This document shows, piece by piece, positions 1 to 5,216 of a stretch of DNA of 5,216 nt (position 1 is the stretch's first letter; each line of letters starts with the position of its first letter). The stretch is from Bacillota bacterium (GTDB lineage: Bacteria > Bacillota > Clostridia > Christensenellales > Aristaeellaceae). The DNA lies in NCBI GenBank assembly GCA_023392755.1, contig JAEWNM010000147.1, forward strand, positions 1 to 5,216, in the 5' to 3' direction. The position numbers and the translations under genes are program-made. Under the pieces are notes generated by a model. The model made no database searches, was not told the DNA's origin, and saw nothing but the letters and a program-made list of their open reading frames with translations.

Positions 1-327
1 GTAAACGGCGAACCCTACCTGGCATGCCCACAGGGCGGAAACCGCCATGGCGCCTTTGGATTGGCGGAGAAAGAACAGGCCGAAGATGCCAAGGCCGATC
101 ACCGCCAGCAACGTGAACCAGCGCATAAGCAAGTCGCGCATGATGGGCAAGTCCCCAAGAGAAAAGAGCACAGCCGCCTGAAGCGCCGCGCCTGTTAAGC
201 CCAGCAGCCCCAGCCGGACGCAGTTGCCGCGCACCAAATCCCCAAAGAACTGCTCCTCCCGCCCCTTTGCGGCGGGCGGCAGTTCACCGGTGATAAAACG
301 GCGCAGCGCATCCCTGTTCGCTTTCAA
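1..327 (-). CDS. Unidentified multi-pass membrane protein, partial (C-terminus beyond window edge)
   Basis: This frame stays open for 109 codons from a TTG at 327 to the left edge, where it is cut. The start is supported by a very strong purine-rich site (335-344, containing GGAGG) eight bases upstream, and by its position 28 bases after the Lgt-like stop; no in-frame ATG or GTG lies closer to that site. The protein begins with a charged segment of about 35 residues (MKANRDALRRF...), then a hydrophobic helix (about 37-57), a short loop with RDLLMR, a second helix (about 70-88), a basic turn (RQSKG, 88-92) and the beginning of a third helix. No catalytic motif falls in the visible part and I do not recognise the family. 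The arrangement could be the membrane sensor part of a signalling protein such as a GGDEF enzyme or histidine kinase, but that is speculation. The coding call rests on the ribosome binding site, the codon use and the coherent membrane topology. Confidence 0.75.
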   Translation of the reverse strand, partial: MKANRDALRRFITGELPPAAKGREEQFFGDLVRGNCVRLGLLGLTGAALQAAVLFSLGDLPIMRDLLMRWFTLLAVIGLGIFGLFFLRQSKGAMAVSALWACQVGFAVY

Positions 328-334
328 ACTTTTT

Positions 335-344
335 CCCTCCCCCT
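335..344 (-). promoter_or_regulatory. Strong ribosome binding site before a TTG start
   Basis: The minus strand reads AGGGGGAGGG here, and its GGAGG lies eight bases before the TTG at 327. An unusually purine-rich site paired with a weak start codon is the main reason for calling the partial membrane-protein gene that follows. Confidence 0.7.
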
Positions 345-355
345 AACCGGTCGGG

Positions 356-1330
356 TCATTTGTACTGCCGTTTGTTCTTTGTCCTTCTCCATAGCACAAG
401 CGCCGCCGCCGCCAGCACCGCCATGGCCAGCGACATCAGCGCGTATTCCCTGGGCAGGTTGTCGCTGGTATCGATATCAAACTCCTTGATAACGGCAAGG
501 CCGATGGCTGATGCCGCCATGAACCAGGCTGCAGCGGGCCGCCAGCTCATGCGCTCGCCGCGGATTACCCGCACGCTGAACACAGCCAGGGCCGTCACCG
601 GCAGAAGGATGCTGATGACTTGGGAAGCCCTTACAAACCCCCACAAAAGATGTCCGTCGTCGCGCAGGCTTTCCAATATCACCTGGGCGGAGCCGAACAG
701 CGTGCCGAATACAAGCGCGAGATCGCCGGGCTTTGCCGTGGCCCGCGTCTTCCTGCCAAAGAACAGGCACAGCATAACGGCAAGCAGTATCACCGCCACC
801 ACCGCCTCATACCGGAACACCGCATGGAAGACATCGTCGCTCCATGACTCCGTGATGCCGAAAAAGCCGCTGCCCCGCATCCATTCCACGCCTATGCTCT
901 TGCCCCGGCCCAGAGCGGTATGTATTTCACCCAGGCGCGCGGCGGCGATAAACAGCCCGGCGGGCACCGCCAGCACATCGATCAGGTCCCCAAAGGGTAC
1001 CTTCTTCAAGCGTGACGCAAGCAATGCGGCCAGCACGGCGCCAAGAAGCGCCCCCATCATGGAAAAGCCGCCGTCCCAGAAATACAGCACAGCCACGGGC
1101 TGCCCGACGGCTTCCCAAAAATAGCCGTAGCTGATGAGGCAAAAAAGGAGCCGCGCAAAAACCAGGCCCAGAGGGATGGCCAGCGTGCCGGCCAGCAAAA
1201 CGGCGTTTGTGGGCAGCTTTCTCCTTTTTGCCAGCAGCAAGGAAAGGACCAGCCACAGCGCCGCTCCCAGGGCTACATACAGGCCATACAGGTATACCGT
1301 CAGCTGAAAGGAACGAACATCCTCAAACAT
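356..1330 (-). CDS. Lgt-like integral membrane protein (diverged prolipoprotein diacylglyceryl transferase family)
   Basis: This 324-residue polytopic membrane protein follows the layout of Lgt, which moves diacylglycerol from phosphatidylglycerol to lipobox cysteines. Matches in order are YGLYVALG (15-22), FARLLF (58-63), WDGGFSMMGALLGA (85-98), the DVLAVPAGLFIAAARLGE region (118-135), VFRYEA (171-176, matching the usual P-T-x-L-Y-E) and ESLRDDG...GFVRASQVIS (220-240). The conserved early Tyr, the Arg of the GRxGN signature (Arg132) and the late Arg (Arg223) are kept. The usual His of the HGG motif is Met92, and the signature Asn after GRxG is Glu135, with the later Asn and Glu of that signature also lost. 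Canonical Lgt activity is therefore doubtful. About 65 residues beyond the usual end add two further hydrophobic helices (about 266-281 and 297-314), and the tail is basic. The ATG at 1330 follows AAGGAG by seven bases; an in-frame TTG at 1351 has no comparable site. The gap from copy 2 is 27 bases. Family membership is likely; function is uncertain. Confidence 0.8.
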   Translation of the reverse strand: MFEDVRSFQLTVYLYGLYVALGAALWLVLSLLLAKRRKLPTNAVLLAGTLAIPLGLVFARLLFCLISYGYFWEAVGQPVAVLYFWDGGFSMMGALLGAVLAALLASRLKKVPFGDLIDVLAVPAGLFIAAARLGEIHTALGRGKSIGVEWMRGSGFFGITESWSDDVFHAVFRYEAVVAVILLAVMLCLFFGRKTRATAKPGDLALVFGTLFGSAQVILESLRDDGHLLWGFVRASQVISILLPVTALAVFSVRVIRGERMSWRPAAAWFMAASAIGLAVIKEFDIDTSDNLPREYALMSLAMAVLAAAALVLWRRTKNKRQYK

Positions 1331-1337
1331 GGCGCTT

Positions 1338-1343
1338 CTCCTT
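1338..1343 (-). promoter_or_regulatory. Ribosome binding site of the Lgt-like gene
   Basis: AAGGAG on the minus strand, seven bases before the ATG at 1330, within the 27-base gap after copy 2. It selects this ATG over the upstream in-frame TTG at 1351, which would place the site inside the coding sequence. Confidence 0.8.
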
Positions 1344-1357
1344 TGTACCAAACGGCA

Positions 1358-2437
1358 TCATTGCCAGGAAGCGGGGTCCACCGCGGAGGCGAAATAGAGG
1401 ATATCGCTGGTGGAACGCTCGGATTTGGTTTTGTCGTGGCTGTAGAAAGCGTTGTTGAAAATCAAGGCGGAGGAGTTGCCCCCATCCATATTGAACGCCT
1501 GGACACAGCCCAGCTCCAGCATGAAGTCGGCCAGCGTTTCCGCCGTAATGCCCTTGGATTCCGATATGCGCCCGTCAACCACCACCAGCACATATTCCAG
1601 GGGGCCGGTCTGGCCGATGGCCGCCCGGGGGTTGCGGCCCCTGATATCAAACATATAGGGTTCCGGCATGGGCGCAACCGCGCCGTCCACCACCAGCGCC
1701 GGGCCAAAGGTGAACGCCTGCAGGATGGGGTTGTCCTTGTCCTCCTTCATCCTTGCGAACCTGTTCATCTTGTCTTCCGTCAGGATATGAAAATCGCCTT
1801 TGCTGTCTATGATCAGCACATGCAGGCTGCCCTTGTCCTTGGGGGGAAACAGTATGGTCTCCCCCTGGCGGACGACATACAGATAATTGCCCTTATCCTT
1901 GTTGGTGTAAAAATCGGCGTTCATGGCCACCACGGCGTTGTTGTTTCTGGCCAGGGTGGAGGTTTTGTTTGTTTTCTTGGTGCCTATAGGGGCCGCCAGC
2001 GCGGTGCGCAGCTGGGAGGGGTGGGCTATCTTCACGCGGGCCACATGATATAGGGACCCGTCTATCTCCCGGTGCTCCATGGACACGGTGATGCTCTCGT
2101 CCTGATAACCGTTTTCCGTGAACCCGGCCGGGTTGGGAACAGGGCCCGCGGAAAAATCCATCGGCAGAGCGGCAGGCTCTGCGGCTTCCGGCGACGAGCC
2201 GCCGCCGGCGCTTAACACAAGCATCTTCCCGGCTTCTTTGGCGTCCTCCTCCGGCAGTTCTTCCTCCTCGTACTGTTCCTCCTCCCCGCCATCCGCAAAG
2301 AGGGAGTTGTTTTCCATATAGGCCCTGTCGGCGGAAAACAGTACCGCCCCCGAGGGGACAACCAAAGGCAGCACAAGCAGCATAAGTGCGATAAGGGATG
2401 CGAATACGGCCGTTTCCACGCTTCGTTTCCTGTTCAT
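1358..2437 (-). CDS. Membrane-anchored NAGPA/DUF2233-family protein (diverged copy 2)
   Basis: This 359-residue protein is a paralogue of the gene just upstream, alike over most of the domain (about half identical by eye) and ending in the same YFASAV..(A/S)WQ pattern. It begins with a basic stretch and a hydrophobic segment (about 10-34) that could be a signal anchor or signal peptide. A linker of about 65 residues follows, unlike copy 1, with a strongly acidic section at 52-68 (runs of Glu with Asp). The domain (about 110-350) keeps FTFGPALVVDG (242-252), PRAAIGQ (270-276), VDGR (287-290), SKGIT (294-298) and Arg341. Two signature positions differ: NGDYF is NADFY (173-177), and the hallmark DGGGS is DGGNS (318-322). 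It may have altered specificity, or be a binding protein with reduced activity. The ATG at 2437 is chosen because AGGAG lies eight bases upstream; only five bases separate it from copy 1's stop. An in-frame ATG at 2470 lies inside copy 1 and is less likely. Confidence 0.88.
   Translation of the reverse strand: MNRKRSVETAVFASLIALMLLVLPLVVPSGAVLFSADRAYMENNSLFADGGEEEQYEEEELPEEDAKEAGKMLVLSAGGGSSPEAAEPAALPMDFSAGPVPNPAGFTENGYQDESITVSMEHREIDGSLYHVARVKIAHPSQLRTALAAPIGTKKTNKTSTLARNNNAVVAMNADFYTNKDKGNYLYVVRQGETILFPPKDKGSLHVLIIDSKGDFHILTEDKMNRFARMKEDKDNPILQAFTFGPALVVDGAVAPMPEPYMFDIRGRNPRAAIGQTGPLEYVLVVVDGRISESKGITAETLADFMLELGCVQAFNMDGGNSSALIFNNAFYSHDKTKSERSTSDILYFASAVDPASWQ
1585..1622. repeat. Residual nucleotide repeat between tandem paralogues (copy 2 side)
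   Basis: This is the partner of 2691-2728 in the downstream paralogue, in the same orientation and with two mismatches in 38 bases. A further near-identical 20-base stretch (one mismatch) links 2010-2029 with 3101-3120, coding the shared IAHPSQL segment. Confidence 0.7.
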
Positions 2438-2442
2438 AGCGG

Positions 2443-3345
2443 TCACTCCTGTTTCCCGGCATCCTGCCAAGCCGATTCCGGCACAGCCGAGGCAAAATAA
2501 ATGATATCCGATATATTGCGGGCCGACTTGTCATCCATCTTGTTGAAATACTTTCCGCCAAACACCATGGAGGCGGAGCCGCCCCCGTCCAGGTTGAACG
2601 CCTGCTGGCAGCCCAGTTCCCCCATAAATTCAGCCAGCATTTTGATGGTGATCCCCTTGGAATAGCCGTCCATGCGGCCGTCCACCATCACCAGCACATA
2701 TTCCAGCGGGCCGGTTTGGCCGATGGCCACCCGGGGCGCCCTGTCCTGGGGTGAAAACCCATAGCTGTTGTAAATGGTCTGCACCTGGCCGTCCATCACC
2801 AAAGCCGGCCCAAAGGTGAAGGCATTGACGGGCGTATGCCCGCTGTCCAGAAAAGCGGCCAATTCCTTTTTGCTGGATTTCTTGATGATGTGAAAATCCC
2901 CCGCCTCGTCAATGATCAGTATATCCAATTGCTTTGTACTGACCGTTTTGCGGTAGGTCTCCCCCTGCCTGACGGTATAACCCCGGCTGCTGTACTGGAA
3001 ATAATCGCCGTTGATGGCGACCACCGCATTTGCAGCCTCGGCCATCGCCAGGGGCTTGGCCGTTTTCTTGGCGCCGTAAGGCCCGGCCAGGGCCGTGCGA
3101 AGCTGGGAGGGATGGGCTATAGTGACCCTTGCGATGTTATAAACGGAATCGCCTATCTTTTGGCTTTCCAGGCTGACGGAGATGGTTTCATCCTCATAGG
3201 CTGTCTCGGATACGTAGCCCGCGGGATTGGGAGCCGGCGCCGGCGAGGCGTCTTGGGGAAGGGAATAGCCCTCTCCCGCCGCGGCGGCTGCCAGGGCCGC
3301 TGACAAAAGAAACATGAGCATGACGCACTTTATTTTTGCCTTCAT
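2443..3345 (-). CDS. Secreted phosphodiester glycosidase, NAGPA/DUF2233 family (copy 1)
   Basis: This 300-residue protein belongs to the phosphodiester glycosidase family, whose human member (NAGPA, the uncovering enzyme) removes GlcNAc from GlcNAc-phosphomannose diesters. Bacterial members are presumed to act on sugar-phosphodiesters of envelope or extracellular polymers. A signal peptide is clear: Lys-rich MKAKIK, a hydrophobic core (about 7-23) with an Ala-rich end, then a short Pro/Ala linker (33-42). A lipobox is not evident, so it is probably released or weakly retained. The catalytic domain (about 50-290) shows NGDYF (112-116), FTFGPALVMDG (176-186), PRVAIGQ (204-210), VDGR (221-224), SKGIT (229-233) and the family hallmark FNLDGGGS (250-257), plus Arg276 near the end. 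All look intact. The frame is open further upstream, but the ATG at 3345 is preferred because it sits 10 bases after AGGAG, begins the signal peptide and overlaps the glycosyltransferase stop. The natural substrate is unknown. Confidence 0.92.
   Translation of the reverse strand: MKAKIKCVMLMFLLSAALAAAAAGEGYSLPQDASPAPAPNPAGYVSETAYEDETISVSLESQKIGDSVYNIARVTIAHPSQLRTALAGPYGAKKTAKPLAMAEAANAVVAINGDYFQYSSRGYTVRQGETYRKTVSTKQLDILIIDEAGDFHIIKKSSKKELAAFLDSGHTPVNAFTFGPALVMDGQVQTIYNSYGFSPQDRAPRVAIGQTGPLEYVLVMVDGRMDGYSKGITIKMLAEFMGELGCQQAFNLDGGGSASMVFGGKYFNKMDDKSARNISDIIYFASAVPESAWQDAGKQE
2446..2450 (-). promoter_or_regulatory. Ribosome binding site of NAGPA-like copy 2
   Basis: AGGAG formed by the last codons of copy 1 just before its TGA, eight bases upstream of the ATG at 2437. 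It favours this ATG over the in-frame ATG at 2470 and ties translation of the two paralogues together. Confidence 0.8.
2691..2728. repeat. Residual nucleotide repeat between tandem paralogues (copy 1 side)
   Basis: These 38 bases match 1585-1622 with two mismatches. They encode the shared AIGQTGPLEYVLV segment of the two phosphodiester-glycosidase-family genes and are best read as a remnant of the gene duplication kept by protein-level constraint, not as a mobile repeat. Confidence 0.7.
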
Positions 3346-4463
3346 CCAATGTTCGCTCCTTGCTCGGCATATTGCGGATGCTTGCGGAAAACCCAGCGCT
3401 GCTGGACGCGGTAGTTGATGAAAAACAGAAAGGTGTCGGCAATAATCTTGGCAAGCTTGTCTGAGATGCCCAGGTACTCGTGGGCCGACGACACGGCACC
3501 CCAGGAAACGGCCCACACGCATACGCAAAGAACGGCATAGCGCAAAAGGGCATCCGTCTGCTTTTGCCGTGCGCTGCGGGAATGGAAGACAAAATTTTTG
3601 TTGACCAGGAAATTAAAGCCGGAGGATATCAGCCTTGCCGCCCCGGTGGCAATGGCGATGCGCCATTCGCTGGGGATCGGGCCCATGCGCAAAGCATCCA
3701 TCAGCAGAAAGCTGATGCCAAGGTCGATGGCCGTAGCCAAAAAGGAGGAGGACATGAACCTGAAAAAATTTCTGAAGATCACACGGTAAATGCGCAGGCT
3801 GTCCCGGAAGGGATCAAAATGCGTGCCCTTGTTTTCATTCTCGTATACCGTTTCAATGGGTATGGCCTTCATGGGAAGGTTGTCCCTGGCGCAGGCGATA
3901 AGCATGTTCATTTCATACTCGAAGCGGTGCCCCTCCACCTTGAGCATAAAGGAAAGGTGCTGGGCGGAAAAGGCTCTCAGCCCTGTCTGCGTATCCTTCA
4001 GCCACCGGCCGTACAGCAGCCAGAAAATAAAGGATGTGATTCTGTTGCCTGCCCGGCTTTTCTTGGGCACGTGGCCCAGGGAAAAATCCCGGGTCCCCAG
4101 CAGCAGCCCATCCTCCCCCTCGGCAAGGCGCTGGGCCATGGCCCGGACATCGTCGGCCGTATGCTGGCCGTCGGAATCCGCCGTGACCACGCCGGAACAG
4201 CCGGGGCACTCATCCCGGATATAGGCGAAGCCCGTTTTCAGCGCGTCGCCCTTGCCCCTGTTCTTCTCATGATGGAGGACATGGCAGCCCGGAAGCTCCA
4301 AAAGCTGTGAAAAGATTGGCTGATAGCTTGGCCCGGAGCCGTCGTCCACCACCACCACGCGGGAAAAGCCCCTGTCAAGAAGCTGCCGGACATAAGGCAA
4401 TAGCCTGTCGTCCGGCTCCAGGGAAGGAATCAGCACCGCTGCCTTAAGCGGCTCCATGACCAT
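3342..4463 (-). CDS. Glycosyltransferase family 2 fused to GtrA-like membrane domain
   Basis: This complete 373-residue protein has two domains. Residues about 7-215 form a GT-A fold family 2 glycosyltransferase of the dolichyl-phosphate mannosyltransferase/polyprenyl-phosphate sugar synthase type. It shows VVDDGS (38-43), NRGKGDAL (68-75), the metal/nucleotide-binding DSDGQH (96-101) and DTQTGLRAF (157-165). Residues about 230-360 form a GtrA-like domain with about four hydrophobic helices, including the family pattern FNFLVNKNFVF (283-293) and NYRVQQRWVF near the C-terminus. Known relatives transfer a sugar from a nucleotide donor to undecaprenyl phosphate, and GtrA proteins are thought to help move or present the lipid-linked sugar across the membrane. 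The fusion therefore suggests both steps in one polypeptide; the sugar is not identifiable. The ATG at 4463 has a modest AGG-containing site seven bases upstream; an in-frame ATG at 4457 is an alternative. The stop overlaps the start of the next gene (ATGA), so the two are probably translationally coupled. Confidence 0.93.
   Translation of the reverse strand: MVMEPLKAAVLIPSLEPDDRLLPYVRQLLDRGFSRVVVVDDGSGPSYQPIFSQLLELPGCHVLHHEKNRGKGDALKTGFAYIRDECPGCSGVVTADSDGQHTADDVRAMAQRLAEGEDGLLLGTRDFSLGHVPKKSRAGNRITSFIFWLLYGRWLKDTQTGLRAFSAQHLSFMLKVEGHRFEYEMNMLIACARDNLPMKAIPIETVYENENKGTHFDPFRDSLRIYRVIFRNFFRFMSSSFLATAIDLGISFLLMDALRMGPIPSEWRIAIATGAARLISSGFNFLVNKNFVFHSRSARQKQTDALLRYAVLCVCVWAVSWGAVSSAHEYLGISDKLAKIIADTFLFFINYRVQQRWVFRKHPQYAEQGANIG
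3356..3360 (-). promoter_or_regulatory. Ribosome binding site of phosphodiester glycosidase copy 1
   Basis: AGGAG on the minus strand, 10 bases before the ATG at 3345 and inside the 3' end of the glycosyltransferase gene. It decides the start, since the frame is open far upstream, and together with the ATGA overlap it supports translational coupling. Confidence 0.8.
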
Positions 4464-4488
4464 ACACGCACCTGCTTTTCATACGTAT

Positions 4489-5216
4489 TCAATTGGCGAT
4501 ATAGGTATCCAGATAATCCACCATCAAGGCATTCCAGTCCTGGCCGGAAACCTGCCTGAGCGTCTGCCGAAAATCGTCGCGGGAGGCAATTTGAAAAGCA
4601 TGCTGCCGGTAATAGGTCCTTAAAAATTCATGGAACGTATCGCCCAGGGCCGTATTCAGCGCCACCATCAGCGAAGCGCCCCTCCGGTATACCACCAGGG
4701 AATACTCCGACATGGTGCCAAAGTAATCGACGGGGCTGCCCGGTGTAACGCCTCTTGGCACGGTCACCCGCATGGCGGTTTCAAACCGGGAAAACGCCAT
4801 GCTTTCCCGCGCTTCCCGGCCGTAATACTTTTCGGTATAGTCCAGCAGCGAAAACTCCGCCAATGCCTCGTCCTGCCAGGGCTGAAAATACTGGTCGGAG
4901 CCTACCACCGCATACCACCACTGATGCGCCACCTCGTGGGCCGCCACGTTTTCCAGATTCTGCTCGCTGTCAGACTCGTACAGGCCCTTTTGTATCATGA
5001 CAAGCCCGGGATATTCCATGCCGCCAAAGGGAAAATCCACCGCGACGACTGCAAGATGCCGGTAGGGATACGCGCCATACAGCTCGCTGTAGCATAAAAG
5101 CGCCTGACGCACGTACTTCAGCGCTTTCCAAGCACCCTGGGTGGTAAGGCCGTAGCTGGTAACGAGCACATCCCCCGCCGTTTCCTGGGCGGTGGCGAAG
5201 CGGTCGCTGATGGACA
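4489..5216 (-). CDS. M1-family zinc metallopeptidase, partial (N-terminus beyond window edge)
   Basis: This is the last 241 residues of a gluzincin aminopeptidase-type protein. The frame stays open to the right edge, so the start is outside the window; the GTG at 5169 is internal, because the preceding codons still read as fold-like sequence. The zinc site is complete: HEVAH (codons at 4924-4938), then 18 residues, then the third ligand Glu in WQDEALAEF. The upstream GGMEYP (around 5009-5026) is the counterpart of the GAMEN substrate-binding motif, and the Tyr in VVYRRGA is the likely transition-state-stabilising tyrosine. So the visible part should be catalytically competent. M1 enzymes usually remove N-terminal residues from peptides. 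Only about 65 residues follow that tyrosine, so the large C-terminal ARM-repeat domain of classical aminopeptidase N is absent, as in shorter bacterial M1 members. Whether it is membrane-anchored cannot be seen. It ends in TGA 25 bases before the glycosyltransferase start, suggesting the same operon. The family call is firm; the substrate is unknown. Confidence 0.93.
   Translation of the reverse strand, partial: SISDRFATAQETAGDVLVTSYGLTTQGAWKALKYVRQALLCYSELYGAYPYRHLAVVAVDFPFGGMEYPGLVMIQKGLYESDSEQNLENVAAHEVAHQWWYAVVGSDQYFQPWQDEALAEFSLLDYTEKYYGREARESMAFSRFETAMRVTVPRGVTPGSPVDYFGTMSEYSLVVYRRGASLMVALNTALGDTFHEFLRTYYRQHAFQIASRDDFRQTLRQVSGQDWNALMVDYLDTYIAN

Noticed and set aside
360..1124. Long plus-strand open frame opposite the Lgt-like gene
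   Set aside because: It is Ser/Ala/Arg-rich without a coherent fold or ribosome binding site, and it mirrors a minus-strand membrane protein with recognisable family motifs; a shadow of GC-rich coding sequence.
1343..2053. Plus-strand open frame of 236 codons opposite NAGPA-like copy 2
   Set aside because: The composition (many His, Gly, Gln) is typical of antisense translation, and a similar shadow frame appears opposite copy 1 because the genes are homologous. No start signal was seen.
3233..3244. Perfect 12-base palindrome GCCGGCGCCGGC, considered as an operator or stem
   Set aside because: It lies inside copy 1's Pro/Ala linker, where GC-rich Ala and Pro codons produce such palindromes by chance. 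It has no loop or T-tract and is not repeated elsewhere in the window.
3346..3528. N-terminal extension of phosphodiester glycosidase copy 1 to an upstream ATG at 3528
   Set aside because: The extension is translated out of frame from the GtrA domain of the preceding gene and would bury the signal peptide; the ATG at 3345 has its own AGGAG site.
3480..4310. Plus-strand open frame of 276 codons opposite the glycosyltransferase
   Set aside because: No recognisable motif and no ribosome binding site; the minus strand carries unmistakable GT2 and GtrA motifs.
5167..5169. GTG at 5169 as the true start of the M1 peptidase
   Set aside because: The frame continues open to the window edge, and an M1 catalytic domain needs upstream sequence; a start here would remove the whole N-terminal domain.

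Overview
The window is a dense, moderately high-GC stretch of bacterial DNA in which every supported gene lies on the minus strand, so transcription runs from high to low coordinates. Strong AGGAG-type ribosome binding sites, a TTG start, very short gaps and the gene content point to a Gram-positive Firmicute, most likely a higher-GC member of the Clostridia. That placement is an inference; no rRNA or marker gene is present. The window contains four complete genes and two cut by its edges. No tRNA, rRNA, CRISPR array, insertion sequence or clear terminator was seen.

In transcription order the layout is: (1) the C-terminal part of an M1-family zinc metallopeptidase (4489-5216, cut at the window's right edge); (2) a family 2 glycosyltransferase fused to a GtrA membrane domain (3342-4463); (3) a secreted phosphodiester glycosidase (NAGPA/DUF2233 family), overlapping gene 2 by an ATGA start/stop junction (2443-3345); (4) a diverged tandem paralogue of gene 3 with an acidic linker and altered motifs (1358-2437); (5) a polytopic membrane protein related to prolipoprotein diacylglyceryl transferase (Lgt) that lacks several canonical catalytic positions (356-1330); (6) the N-terminal part of an unidentified multi-pass membrane protein starting at TTG (1-327, cut at the left edge).

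All gaps are 28 bases or less and one junction overlaps, so the six genes very probably form one operon whose promoter and terminator lie outside the window. All products are predicted to act at or outside the cytoplasmic membrane. A reasonable but unproven reading is an envelope-glycan locus. The GT2-GtrA protein would load or move a polyprenyl-linked sugar, the two NAGPA-type enzymes would cut (or, for the diverged copy, bind) sugar-phosphodiester bonds outside the cell, and the Lgt-like protein may act on lipid or be a repurposed relative. The combination of a tandem glycosidase pair with an Lgt-like protein that has lost key residues is the most unusual part.
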